Assembly (NCBI GenBank): GCA_037013495.1
Contig: CM072801.1
Span: 109,499,816 to 109,563,815 of the forward strand
Direction of reading: 5' to 3'
Origin: Hippophae tibetana
Lineage: Eukaryota > Streptophyta > Magnoliopsida > Rosales > Elaeagnaceae
Length of the DNA: 64,000 nucleotides
This document shows positions 23,024 to 35,450 of this stretch, piece after piece; position 1 is the first letter of the stretch; every line of letters starts with the position of its first letter. Both the position numbers and the translations under genes were made by a program. Below the pieces are notes generated by a model. The model was not told where the DNA came from. It ran no database searches and saw only the letters and a list, made by a program, of their open reading frames with translations.

Positions 23024-25859
23024 TTTTTAGAATTTTAGGTTTAAAAAATTTTGTGCTTTGGAGGTTTTCTCCTCCCTTAAGTCACAATTTCCAAAAAGAG
23101 AAAGAAATTTGTCCTTAAAGTCTTGTCTTTTATTTCAATTTTGTTGACATTGTTTTCCACTTTGGATTTCATATCTTATTTTTCTTTAAAATCTTGTCAT
23201 CTTTTACTTTTCTTTGTTTTATGTGTTCCACCTTTCTTTCTTCTTGAGAAAAACAAGAGAGCTAATACAGTTCACAGTGTAAAAACAAAAAGAAGGTATT
23301 AATTCTGGTTGTAACTAAAAACTGTTATAACTTTTATTTTGTGCATCGAAATGAGTACTATAACATATCAAATGTGAAGCTCGTTCCGATGCCTAAAAAC
23401 GCACCGTAGCTATAGTATATTTCCCCACTTTTGTCAACCCAAATTTCATGGTGCATACTACATAATGATGTCTTAAACTTTGGTCGCACCTTATTTCGTT
23501 GTAATCTATTCTTGCTCTTTAGGATTTCAATTTGTTCATCTTCGCCATATTCTTAGTAATTCAATCAATCTTATTCCATTGAGTTCCAGCGTTCTTAGGT
23601 TGTCCACAAAAGGGATTCGCATCGTTTGGGATCATAACCTTGGTTGCTAAAAATGGTGTATCTACCTTCACATATCTATTTTAAGAATTTTAGGTTTAAA
23701 AAATTTTGTGCTTTGGAGGTTTTCTCCTCCCTTAAGTCACAATTTCCAAAAAGAGAAAGAAATTTGTCCTTAAAGTCTTGTCTTTTATTTCAATTTTGTT
23801 GACATTGTTTTCCACTTTGGATTTCATATCTTATTTTTCTTTAAAATCTTGTCATCTTTTACTTTTCTTTGTTTTATGTGTTCCACCTTTCTTTCTTCTT
23901 GAGAAAAACAAGAGAGCTAATACAGTTCACAGTGTAAAAACAAAAAGAAGGTATTAATTCTGGTTGTAACTAAAAACTGTTATAACTTTTATTTTGTGCA
24001 TCGAAATGAGTACTATAACATATCAAATGTGAAGCTCGTTCCGATGCCTAAAAACGCACCGTAGCTATAGTATATTTCCCCACTTTTGTCAACCCAAATT
24101 TCATGGTGCATACTACATAATGATGTCTTAAACTTTGGTCGCACCTTATTTCGTTGTAATCTATTCTTGCTCTTTAGGATTTCAATTTGTTCATCTTCGC
24201 CATATTCTTAGTAATTCAATCAATCTTATTCCATTGAGTTCCAGCGTTCTTAGGTTGTCCACAAAAGGGATTCGCATCGTTTGGGATCATAACCTTGGTT
24301 GCTAAAAATGGTGTATCTACCTTCACATATCTATTTTTAGAATTTTAGGTTTAAAATATTTTGTGCTTTGGAGGTTTTCTCCTCTCTTAAGTCACAATTT
24401 CCAAAATGAGAAAGAAATTGTGTCCTTAAAGTCTTGTCTTTTATTTCAATTTTGTTGACATTGTTTTCCACTTTGGATGTCATATCTTATTTTTCTTTAA
24501 AATCTTGTCATCTTTTACTTTTCTTTGTTTTATGTGTTCCACCTTTCATTCTTCTTGAGAAAAACAAGAGATCTAATACAGTTCACAATGTAAAAACAAA
24601 AAGAAGGTATTAATTGTGGTTGTAACTAAAAACTGTTATAACTTTTATTTTGTGCATCGAAATCCGTACTATAACATATCAAATCTGAAGCTCGTTCCGA
24701 TGCCTAAAAACGCACCGTAGCAATAGTATATTTCCCCACTTTTGTCAACCCAAATTTCATGGTTCATACTACATAATGATGTCTTAAACTTTGGTCGCAC
24801 CTTATTTCGTTGTAATCTCTTCTTGCTCTTTAGGATTTCAATTTGTTCATCTTAGCCATATTCTTAGTAATTCAATCTTTCTTATTCCATTGAGTTCCAG
24901 CGTTCTTAGGTTGTCCGCAAAAGGGATTCGCATCGTTTGGGATCATAACCTTGGATGTGGAAAATGGAGTATCTATCTTCACGAATCTATTTTTAGAATT
25001 TTAGATTTAAAAAATTTTGTGCTTTGGAGGTTTTCTCCTCTCTTAAGTCACAATTTCGAAAAAGGGAACGAAATTGTGTCCTTAAAGTCTTGTATTTTAT
25101 TTCAATTTTGTTGACATTGTTTTCCACTTTGGCTTTTGATATCTTATTTTTCTTTAAAATCATGTCATCTTTTACTTTTCTTTGTTTTATGTGTTCCACC
25201 TTTCTTTCTTCTTGAGAAAAATAAGAGAGCTAATACAGTTCACAGTGTAAAAACAAAAAGAAGGTATTAATTGTGGTTTTAACTAAAAACTGTTATAACT
25301 TTTATTTTGTCCATCGAAATGAGTACTATAACATATCAAATCTGAAGCTCGTTCCGATGCCTAAAAACGCACCGTAGCAATAGTATATTTCCCCACTTTT
25401 GTCAACCCAAATTTCATGGTGCATACTACATAATGATGTCTTAAACTTTGGTCGCACCTTATTTCGTTGTAATCTCTTCTTGCTCTTTAGGATTTCAATT
25501 TGTTCATCTTAGCCATATTCTTAGTAATTCAATCTTTCTTATTCCATTGTGTTCCAGCGTTCTTAGGTTATCCGCAAAAGGGATTGGCATCGTTTGGGAT
25601 CATAACCTTGGTTGCTAAAAATGGTGTATCTACCTTCACATATCTATTTTCATAATTTTAGGTTTAAAACATTTTGTGCTTTGGAGGTTTTCTCCTCCCT
25701 TAAGTCACAATTTCCAAAAAGAGAAAGAAATTGTGTCCTTAAAGTCATGTCTTTTATTTCAATTTTGTAGACATTGTTTTCAACTTTGGATTTCATATCA
25801 TATTTTTCTTTAAAATCATGTCATCTTTTACTTTTCTATGTTTTATGTGTTCCACCTTT
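23024..25859 (+). repeat. Duplicated block, offset 5,249 bp (8 monomers), right copy
   Basis: Partner of 17775-20610. Only scattered differences are seen, for example ttttacactt at about 19218 versus ttttccactt here, and tactaaataatg at about 20177 versus tactacataatg here. Confidence 0.83.
25210..25724 (+). repeat. Single-monomer-offset duplication (656 bp), left part
   Basis: Matches 25866-26380 through aaataagagag, ttttgtccatcg, ccattgtgttcc, ggttatccgc, attggcatcg and ctattttcataatt. The extra unit explains why the next block match, to 21180-21917, has an offset of nine rather than eight monomers. Confidence 0.75.
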
Positions 25860-25865
25860 CTTTCG

Positions 25866-26380
25866 TCTTGAGAAAAATAAGAGAGCTAATACAGTTCACA
25901 GTGTAAAAACAAAAAGAAGGTATTAATTGTGGTTTTAACTAAAAACTGTTATAACTTTTATTTTGTCCATCGAAATGAGTACTATAACATATCAAATCTG
26001 AAGCTCGTTCCGATGCCTAAAAACGCACCGTAGCAATAGTATATTTCCCCACTTTTGTCAACCCAAATTTCATGGTGCATACTACATAATGATGTCTTAA
26101 ACTTTGGTCGCACCTTATTTCGTTGTAATCTCTTCTTGCTCTTTAGGATTTCAATTTGTTCATCTTAGCCATATTCTTAGTAATTCAATCTTTCTTATTC
26201 CATTGTGTTCCAGCGTTCTTAGGTTATCCGCAATAGGGATTGGCATCGTTTGGGATCATAACCTTGGTTGCTAAAAATGGTGTATCTACCTTCACATATC
26301 TATTTTCATAATTTTAGGTTTAAAACATTTTGTGCTTTGGAGGTTTTCTCCTCCCTTAAGTCACAATTTCCAAAAAGAGA
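25866..26380 (+). repeat. Single-monomer-offset duplication (656 bp), right part
   Basis: Partner of 25210-25724. It ends near agagaaacaaattg at about 26380, where the unit changes to another variant. Confidence 0.75.
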
Positions 26381-27084
26381 AACAAATTGTGTCCTTAAAG
26401 TCTTGTCTTTTATTTCAATTTTGTAGACATTGTTTTCAACTTTGGATTTCATATCTTATTTTTCTTTAAAATCATGTCATCTTTTACTTTTCTATGTTTT
26501 ATGTGTTCCACCTTTCTTTCTTCTTGAGAAAAACAATAGAGCTAATACAGTTCACAGTGTAAAAACAAAAAGAAGGTATTAATTGTGGTTGTAACTAAAA
26601 ACTGTTATAACTTTTATTTTGTGCATCGAAATGAGTACTATAATATATCAAATCTGATGCTCGTTCCGATGCCTAAAAACGCACCGTAGCAATAGTATAT
26701 TTCCCCACTTTTGTCAACCCATATTTCATGGTTCCTACTACATAATGATGTCTTAAACTTTGGTTGCACCTTATTTCGTTGTAATCTCTTCTTGCTCTTT
26801 AGTATTTCAATTTGTTCATCTTAGCCATATTCTTAGTAATTCAATCTTTCTTACTCCATTGAGTTCCAGTGTTCTTAGGTTGTCCGCAAAATGGATTCGC
26901 ATCTTTTGGGATCATAACCTTGGTTTCTGAAAATGGTGTATCTACCTTCACATATCTATTTTAAGAATTTTAGGTTTAAATTTTTTTGTGCTTTGGAGGT
27001 TTTCTCCTCTCTTAAATCACAATTTCCAAAAAGAGAAAGAAATTGTGTCCTTAAAGTCTTGTCTTTTATTTCAATTTTGAAGAC

Positions 27085-27822
27085 ATTGTTCTCCACTTTG
27101 GATTTCATATCTTATTTTTCTTTAAAATCATGTCATCTTTTACTTTTCTTTGTTTTATGTGTTCCACCTTTCTTTCTTCTTGAGAAAAACAAGAGAGCTA
27201 GTACAGTTCACAAAGTAAAAACAAAAAGAAGGTATTAATTGTGGTTGTAACTAAAAACTATTATAACTTTTATTTTGTGCATCGAAATGAGTACTATAAC
27301 ATATAAAATCTGAAGCTCCTTCCGATGCCTAAAAACGCACCGTAGTAATAGTATATTTCCCCACTTTTGTCAACCCAAATTTCATGGTTCATACTACATA
27401 ATGATGTCTTATACTTTGGTCGCACCTTATTTCGTTGTAATCTCCTCTTGCTCTTTAGTATTTCAATTTGTTCATCTTCGCCATATTCTTAGTAATTCAA
27501 TCTTTCTTATTCCATTGAGTTACAGCGTTCTTAGGTTGTCCGCAAAAGGGATTCGCATCGTTTGGGATCATAACCTTGGTTGTTGAAAATGGTGTATATA
27601 CCTTCACATATCTATTTTAAGAATTTTAGGTTTAAAACATTTTGTGCTTTGGAGTTTTTCTCCTCTCTTAAATCACAATTTCCAAAAAGAGAAAGAAATT
27701 GTGTCCTTAAAGTCTTGTCTTTTATTTCAATTTTGTAGACATTGTTTTCAACTTTGGATTTCATATCTTATTTTTTCTTTAAAATCATTTCATCTTTTAC
27801 TTTTCTTTGTTTTATGTGTTCC
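27085..27822 (+). repeat. Nine-monomer-offset duplication (5,905 bp), right copy
   Basis: Partner of 21180-21917. It is the last strongly matching piece before the diverged zone. Confidence 0.8.
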
Positions 27823-27899
27823 ACCTTTCTTTCTTCTTGAGAAAAACAAGAGAGCTAATACAGTTCACAGGGTAAAAACAAAAAGAAGGTATTAATTGT

Positions 27900-30800
27900 G
27901 GTTGTAACTAAAAACTGTTATAACTTTTATGTTGTGCATCGAAATGAGTACTATAACATATCAAATCTGAAGCTCGTTCCGATGCCTAAAAACGCACCGT
28001 AGCAATAGTATATTTCCCCACTTTTGTCAACCCAAATTTCATGGTTCATACTACATAATGATGTGTTATACTTTGGTCGCACCTTATTTCGTTGTAATCT
28101 TTTCTTGCTCTTTAGTATTTCAATTTGTTCATCTTCGCCATATTCTTAGTAATTCAATCTTTTTTATTCCATTGAGTTACAGCGTTCTTAGGTTGTCCGC
28201 AAAAGGGATTCGCATCGTTTGGGATCATAAATTTGGTTGCTGAAAATGGTGTATCTACCTTCACATATCTATTTTAAGAATTTTAGGTTTAAAAAATTTT
28301 GTGCTTTGGAGGTTTTCTCCTCTCTTAAGTCACAATTTCCGAAAAGAGAAAGAAATTGTGTCCTTAAAGTCTTGTCTTTTATTTCAATTTTGTAGACATT
28401 GTTTTCAACTTTGGATTTCATATCTTATTTTTCTTTAAAATCATGTCTTCTTTTACTTTTCTTTGTTTTATGTGTTCCACCTTTCTTTCTTCTTGAGAAA
28501 AACAAGAGAGCTAATACAGTTCACAGTGTAAAAACAAAAAGAAGGTATTAATTGTGGTTGTAACTAAAAACTGTTATAACTTTTATTTTGTGCATCGAAA
28601 TGAGTACTATAACATATCAAATCTGAAGCTCCTTCCGATGCCTAAAAATGCACAGTAGCAATAGTATATTTCCTCACTTTTGTCAACCCAAATTTCACCG
28701 TTCATACTACATAATGATGTCTTAAACTTTGGTCGCACCTTATTTCGTTGTAATCTCTTCTTCCTCTTTAGGATTTCAATTTGTTCATCTTAGCCATATT
28801 CTTAGTAATTCAATCTTTCTTATTCCATTGAGTTCCAGCGTTCTTAGGTTGTCCGCAAAAAGGATTCGCATCGTTTGGGATCATAACCTTGGATGCTGAA
28901 AATGGAGTATCTACCTTCACATATCTATTTTTAGAATTTTAGATTTAAAACTTTTTGTGCTTCGGAGGTTTTCTCCTCTCTTAAGTCACAATTTCCAAAA
29001 AGGGAAAGAAATTGTTTCCTTAAAGTCTTGTCTTTTATTTCAATTTTGTTGACATTGTTTTCCACTTTGGATTTCATATCTTATTTTTCTTTAAAATCTT
29101 GTCATCTTTTACTTTTCTTTGTTTTATGTGTTCCACCTTTCTTTCTGCTTGAGAAAAAAAAAAGAGCTAATACAGTTCATAGTGTAAAAACAAAAAGAAG
29201 GTACTAATTGTGGTTGTAACTAAAAACTATTATAACTTTTATTTTGTGCATCCAAAGGAGTACTTTAACATATCAAATCTGAAGCTCGTTCCGATCCTAT
29301 AAACGCACCGTAGCAATAGTATATTTCCCCACTTTTGTCAACCCAAATTTCATGGTTCATACTACATAATGATGTCTTAAACTTTGGTCGCACCTTATTT
29401 CGTTGTAATCTCTTCTTGCTCTTTAGGATTTCAATTTGTTCATCTTAGCCATATTCTTAGTAATTCAATCTTTCTTATTCCATTGAGTTCGAGCGTTCTT
29501 AGGTTTTCCGCAAATGGGATTCGCATCATTTGGGATCATAACCTTGGTTGCTGAAAACGGTGTATCTACTTTCACATATCTATTTTAAGAATTTTAGGTT
29601 TAAAACATTTTGTGCTTTGGAGGTTTTCTCCTCTCTTAAGTCACAATTTCCAAAAAGAGAAAGAAATTGTGTCCTTAAAGTCTTGTCTTTTATTTCAATT
29701 TTGTAGACATTGTTTTCAACTTTGGATTTCATATCATATTTTTCTTCAAAATCTTGTCATCTTTTACTTTTCTTTGTTTTATGTGTTCCACCTTTCTTTC
29801 TTCTTGAGAAAAACAAGAGAGCTAATACAGTTCACAGTGAAAAAACAAAAAGAAGGTATTAATTGTGGTTGTAACTAAAAACTGTTATAACTTTTATTTT
29901 GTGCATCGAAATGAGTACTATAACATATCAAATCTGAAGCTCGTTCCGATGCCTAAAAACGCACCGTAGCAATAGTATATTTCCCCACTTTTGTCAACCC
30001 AAATTTCATGGTTCATACTACATAATGATGTCTTAAACTTTGGTCGCACCTTATTTCGTTGTAATCTCTTCTTGCTCTTTAGTATTTCAATTTGTTCATC
30101 TTCGCCATATTCTTAGTAATTCAATCTTTCTTATTCCATTGAGTTCCAGCATTCTTAGGTTGTCCGCAAAAGGGATTCGCATCGTTTGGGATCATAACCT
30201 TGGTTGGTGAAAATGGTGTATCTACCTTCACATATCTATTTTTAGAATTTTAGGTTTAAAAAATTTTGTGCTTTGGAGGTTTTCTCCTCTCTTAAGTCAC
30301 AATTTCCAAAAAGAGAAAGAAATTGTGTCCTTAAAGTCGTGTCTTTTATTTCAATTTTGTTGACATTGTTTTCCACTTTGGATTTCATATCTTATTTTTC
30401 TTTAAAATCTTGTCATCTTTTACTTTTCTTTGTTTTATTTGTTCCACCTTTCTTTCTGCTTGAGAAAAACAAGAGAGCTAATACAGTTCATAGTGTAAAA
30501 ACAAAAAGAAGGTATTAATTGTGGTTGTAACTAAAAACTATTATAACTTTAATTTTGTGCATCCAAAGGAGTACTTTAACATATCAAATCTGAAGCTCGT
30601 TCAGAAGCCTAAAAACGCACCGTAGCAATAGTATATTTCCCCACTTTTGTCAACCCAAATTTCGTGGTTCATATTACATAATGATGTCTTAAACTTTGGT
30701 CGCACCTTATTTCGTTGTAATCTCTTCTTGCTCTTTAGGATTTCAATTTGTTCATCTTAGCCATATTCTTAGTAATTCAATCTTTCTTATTCCATTGAGT

Positions 30801-33800
30801 TCCAGCTTTCTTAGGTTGTCCGCAAATGGGATTCGCATCGTTTGGGATCATAACCTTGGTTGGTGAAAATGGTGTATCTACCTTCACATATCTATTTTTA
30901 GAATTTTAGGTTTAAAAAATTTTGTGCTTTGGAGGTTTTCTCCTCTCTTAAGTCACAATTTCCAAAAAGAGAAAGAAATTGTGTCCTTAAAGTCTTGTCT
31001 TTTATTTCAATTTTGTAGACATTGTTTTCCACTTTGGATTTCATATCTTATTTTTCTTTAAAATCTTGTCGTCTTTTACTTTTCTTTGTTTTATGTGTTC
31101 CACCTTTCTTTCTTCTTGAGAAAAACAAGATAGCTAATACAGTTCACAGTGTTAAAACAAAAAGAAGGTATTAATTGTTGTTGTAACTAAAAACTGTTAT
31201 AACTTTTATTTTGTGCATCGAAATGAGTACTATAACATATCAAATCTGAAGCTCGTTCCGAAGCCTAAAAACGCACCGTAGCAATAGTATATTTCCCCAC
31301 TTTTGTCAACCCAAATTTCATGGTTCATACTACATAATTATGTCTTAAACTTTGGTCGCACCTTATTTCGTTCTAATCTCTTCTTGCTCTTTAGGATTTC
31401 AATTTGTTCATCTTAGCCATATTCTTAGCAATTCAATCTTTCTTATTCCATTGAGTTGCAGCGTTCTTAGGTTGTCCGCAAAAGGGATTCGCATCATTTG
31501 GGATCATAACCTTGGTTGCTGAAAATGGTGTATCTACCTTCACATATCTATTTTAAGAATTTTAGGTCTAAAACATTTTGTTCTTTGGAGGTTTTCTCCT
31601 CTCTTAAGTCACAATTTCCAAAAAGAGAAAGAAATTGTGTCCTTAAAGTCTTGTCTTTTATTTCAATTTTGTAGACATTGTTTTCAACTTTGGATTTCAT
31701 ATCTTATTTTCTTTAAAATCATGTCTTCTTTTACTTTTCTTTGTTTTATGTGTTCCACCTTTCTTTCTTTCTTCTTGAGAAAAACAAGAGAGCTAATACA
31801 GTTCACAGTGTAAAAAAAAAAGAAGGTACTAATTGTGGTTGTAACTAAAAACTGTTATAACTTTTATTTTGTGCATCGAAATGAGTACTATAACATATCA
31901 AATCTGAAGCTCGTTTCGATGCCTAAAAACGCACCGTAGCAATAATATATTTCCCCACTTTTGTCAACCCAAATTTCATGGTTCATACTACATAATGATG
32001 TCTTAAACTTTGGTCGCACCTTATTTCGTTGTAATCTCTTCTTGCTCTTTAGTATTTCAATTTGTTCATCTTCGCCATATTCTTAGTAATTCAATCTTTC
32101 TTATTCCATTGAGTTCCAGCGTTCTTAGGTTGGCCGCAAAAGGGATTCGCATCGTTTGGGATCATAACCTTGGTTGGTGAAAATGGTGTATCTACCTTCA
32201 CATATCTATTTTTAGAATTTTAGGTTTAAAAAATTTTGTGCTTTGGAGGTTTTCTCCTCTCTTAAGTCACAATTTCCAAAAAGAGAAAGACATTGTGTCC
32301 TTAAAGTCTTGTCTTTTATTTCAATTTTGTAGACATTGTTTTCCACTTTGGATTTCATATCTTATTTTTCTTTAAAATCTTGTCACTTTTACTTTTCTTT
32401 GTTTTATGTGTTCCACCTTTCTTTCTTCTTGAGAAAAACAAGATAGCTAATACAGTTCACAGTGTTAAAACAAAAAGAAGGTATTAATTGTTGTTGTAAC
32501 TAAAAACTGTTATAACTTTTATTTTGTGCATCGAAATGAGTACTATAACATATCAAATCTGAAGCTCGTTCCGAAGCCTAAAAACGCACCGTAGCAATAG
32601 TATATTTCCCCACTTTTGTCAACCCAAATTTCATGGTGCATACTACATAATGATGTCTTAAACTTTGGTCACACCTTATTTCGTTGTAATCTCTTCTTGC
32701 TCTTTAGGATTTCAATTTGTTCATCTTAGCCATATTCTTAGTAATTCAATCTTTTTTATTCCATTGAGTTACAGCGTTCTTAGGTTGTCCGCAAAAGGGA
32801 TTCGCATCGTTTGGGATCATAACCTTGGTTGCTGAAAATGGTGTATCTACCTTCACATATCTATTTTTAGAATTTTAGATTTAAAAAATTTTGTGCTTCG
32901 GAGGTTTTCTCCTCTCTTAAGTCACAATTTCCAAAAAGAGAAAGAAATTGTGTCCTTAAAGTCTTGTCTTTTATTTCAATTTTGTTGACATTGTTTTCCA
33001 CTTTGGATTTCAGATCATATTTTTCTTTAAAATCTTGTCATCTTTTACTTTTCTTTGTTTTATGTTTTCCACCTTTCTTTCTTCTTCAGAAAAACAAGAG
33101 AGCTAATACAGTTCACAGTGAAAACAAAAGAAGGTATTAATTGTGGTTGTAACTAAAAACTGTTATAACTTTTATTTTGTGCATCGAAATGAGTACTATA
33201 ACATATCAAATCTGAAGCTCGTTTCGATGCCTAAAAACGCACCGTAGCAATAATATATTTCCCCACTTTTGTCAACCCAAATTTCATGGTTCATACTACA
33301 TAATGATGTCTTAAACTTTGGTCGCACCTTATTTCGTTGTAATCTCTTCTTGCTCTTTAGTATTTCAATTTGTTCATCTTCGCCATATTCTTAGTAATTC
33401 AATCTTTCTTATTCCATTGAGTTCCAACGTTCTTAGGTTGGCCGCAAAAGGGGTTCGCATCGTTTGGGATCATAACCTTGGTTGGTGAAAATGGTGTATC
33501 TACCTTCAAATATCTATTTTTAGAATTTTAGGTTTAAAAAATTTTGTGCTTTGGAGGTTTTCTCCTCTCTTAAGTCACAATTTCCAAAAAGAGAAAGAAA
33601 TTGTGTCCTTAAAGTCGTGTCTTTTATTTCAATTTTGTTGACATTGTTTTCCACTTTGGATTTCATATCTTATTTTTCTTTAAAATCTTGTCATCTTTTA
33701 CTTTTCTTTGTTTTATGTGTTCCACCTTTCTTTCTGCTTGAGAAAAACAAGAGAGCTAATACAGTTCATAGTGTAAAAACAAAAAGAAGGTATTAATTGT

Positions 33801-35450
33801 GGTTATAACTAAAAACTATTATAACTTTTATTTTGTGCATCCAAAGGAGTAGTTTAACATATCAAATCTGAAGCTCGTTCCGATCCTATAAACGCACCGT
33901 AGCAATAGTATATTTCCCCACTTTTGTCAACCCAAATTTCATAGTTCATACTAAATAATGATGTCTTAAACTTTGGTCGCACCTTATTTCGTTGTAATCT
34001 CTTCTTGCTCTTTAGGATTTCAATTTGTTCATCTTAGCCATATTCTTAGTAATTCAATCTTTCTTATTCCATTGAGTTCCAGCGTTCTTAGGTTTTCCGC
34101 AAATGGGATTCGCATCGTTTGGGATCATAACCTTGGTTCTGGAAAATGGTGTATCTACCTTCACATATCTATTTTAAGAATTTGAGGTTTAAAACATTTT
34201 GTGCTTTGGAGGTTTTCTCCTCTCTTAAGTCACAATTTCCAAAAAGAGAAAGAAATTGTGTCCTTAAAGTCGTGTCTTTTATTTCAATTTTGTTGACATT
34301 GTTTTCCACTTTGGATTTCATATCATATTTTTCTTTAAAATCTTGTCATCTTTTACTTTTCTTTGTTTTATGTGTTCCACCTTTCTTTCTTCTTGAGAAA
34401 AACAAGAGAGCTAATACAGTTCACAGTGAAAAAACAAAAAGAAGGTATTAATTGTGGTTGTAACTAAAAACTGTAATAACTTTTATTTTGTGCATCGAAA
34501 TGAGTACTATAACATATCAAATCTGAAGCTCGTTCCGATGCCTAAAAACGCACCGTAGCAATAGTATATTTCCCCAATTTTGTCAACCCAAATTTCATGG
34601 TTCATACTACATAATGATGTCTTAAACTTTGGTCGCACCTTATTTCGTTGTAATCTCTTCTTGCTCTTTAGTATTTCAATTTGTTCATCTTCGCCATATT
34701 CTTAGTAATTCAATCTTTCTTATTCCATTGAGTTCCAGCGTTCTTAGGTTGTCCGCAAAAGGGATTCGCATCGTTTGGGATCATAACCTTGGTTGGTGAA
34801 AATGGTGTATCTACCTTCACATATCTATTTTTAGAATTTTAGGTTTAAAAAATTTTGTGCTTTGGTGGTTTTCTCCTCTCTTAAGTCACAATTTCCAAAA
34901 AGAGAAACAAATTGTGTCCTTAAAGTCGTGTCTTTTATTTCAATTTTGTTGACATTGTTTTCCACTTTGGATTTCATATCTTATTTTTCTTTAAAATCTT
35001 GTCATCTTTTACTTTTCTTTGTTTTATGTGTTCCACCTTTCTTTCTGCTTGAGAAAAACAAGAGAGCTAATACAGTTCATAGTGTAAAAACAAAAAGAAG
35101 GAATTAATTGTGGTTGTAACTAAAAACTATTATAACTTTTATTTTGTGCATCCAAAGGAGTACTTTAACATATCAAATCTGAAGCTCGTTCCGAAGCCTA
35201 AAAACGCACCGTAGCAATAGTATATTTCCCCACTTTTGTCAACCCAAATTTCATGGTTCATACTACATAATGATGTCTTAAACTTTGGTCGCACCTTATT
35301 TCGTTGTAATCTCTTCTTGCTCTTTAGGATTTCAACTTGTTCATCTTAGCCATATTCTTAGTAATTCAATCTTTCTTACTCCATTGAGTTCCAGCGTTCG
35401 TAGGTTGTCCGCAAAAGGGATTCGCATCGTTTGGGATCATAACCTTGGAT
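27900..35450 (+). repeat. Diverged satellite zone, about 11.5 monomers
   Basis: Units at register points 28306 to 34862 carry more private substitutions and small indels than the rest: ttcaccgttcat near 28695, a run of ten A near 29155 and 31812, an added TTTC near 31765, loss of three bases near 33120 and cttcggagg at 28962 and 32898. No long near-identical block was seen here. A two-monomer echo remains: caagatagc plus agtgttaaaac at 31131 and 32444, and gtttcgatgcc with caataatatat and ggttggccgc at 31913 and 33221. The zone is still plain satellite; nothing foreign interrupts it. Confidence 0.75.
33162..33817 (+). repeat. Satellite monomer, type F exemplar (diverged zone)
   Basis: Type F, found at register points 28962, 30273, 33551 and 34862, reads ttctgcttgag, acagttcatagtg and, in the next 60 bases, aaaactattataac and ccaaaggagta. 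The aggagta markers lie near 29255, 30566, 33845 and 35155, spaced about 1311, 3279 and 1310 bp (2, 5 and 2 monomers). Three of the four also have aaagtcgtgtc. The type is limited to the diverged middle zone. Confidence 0.75.
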
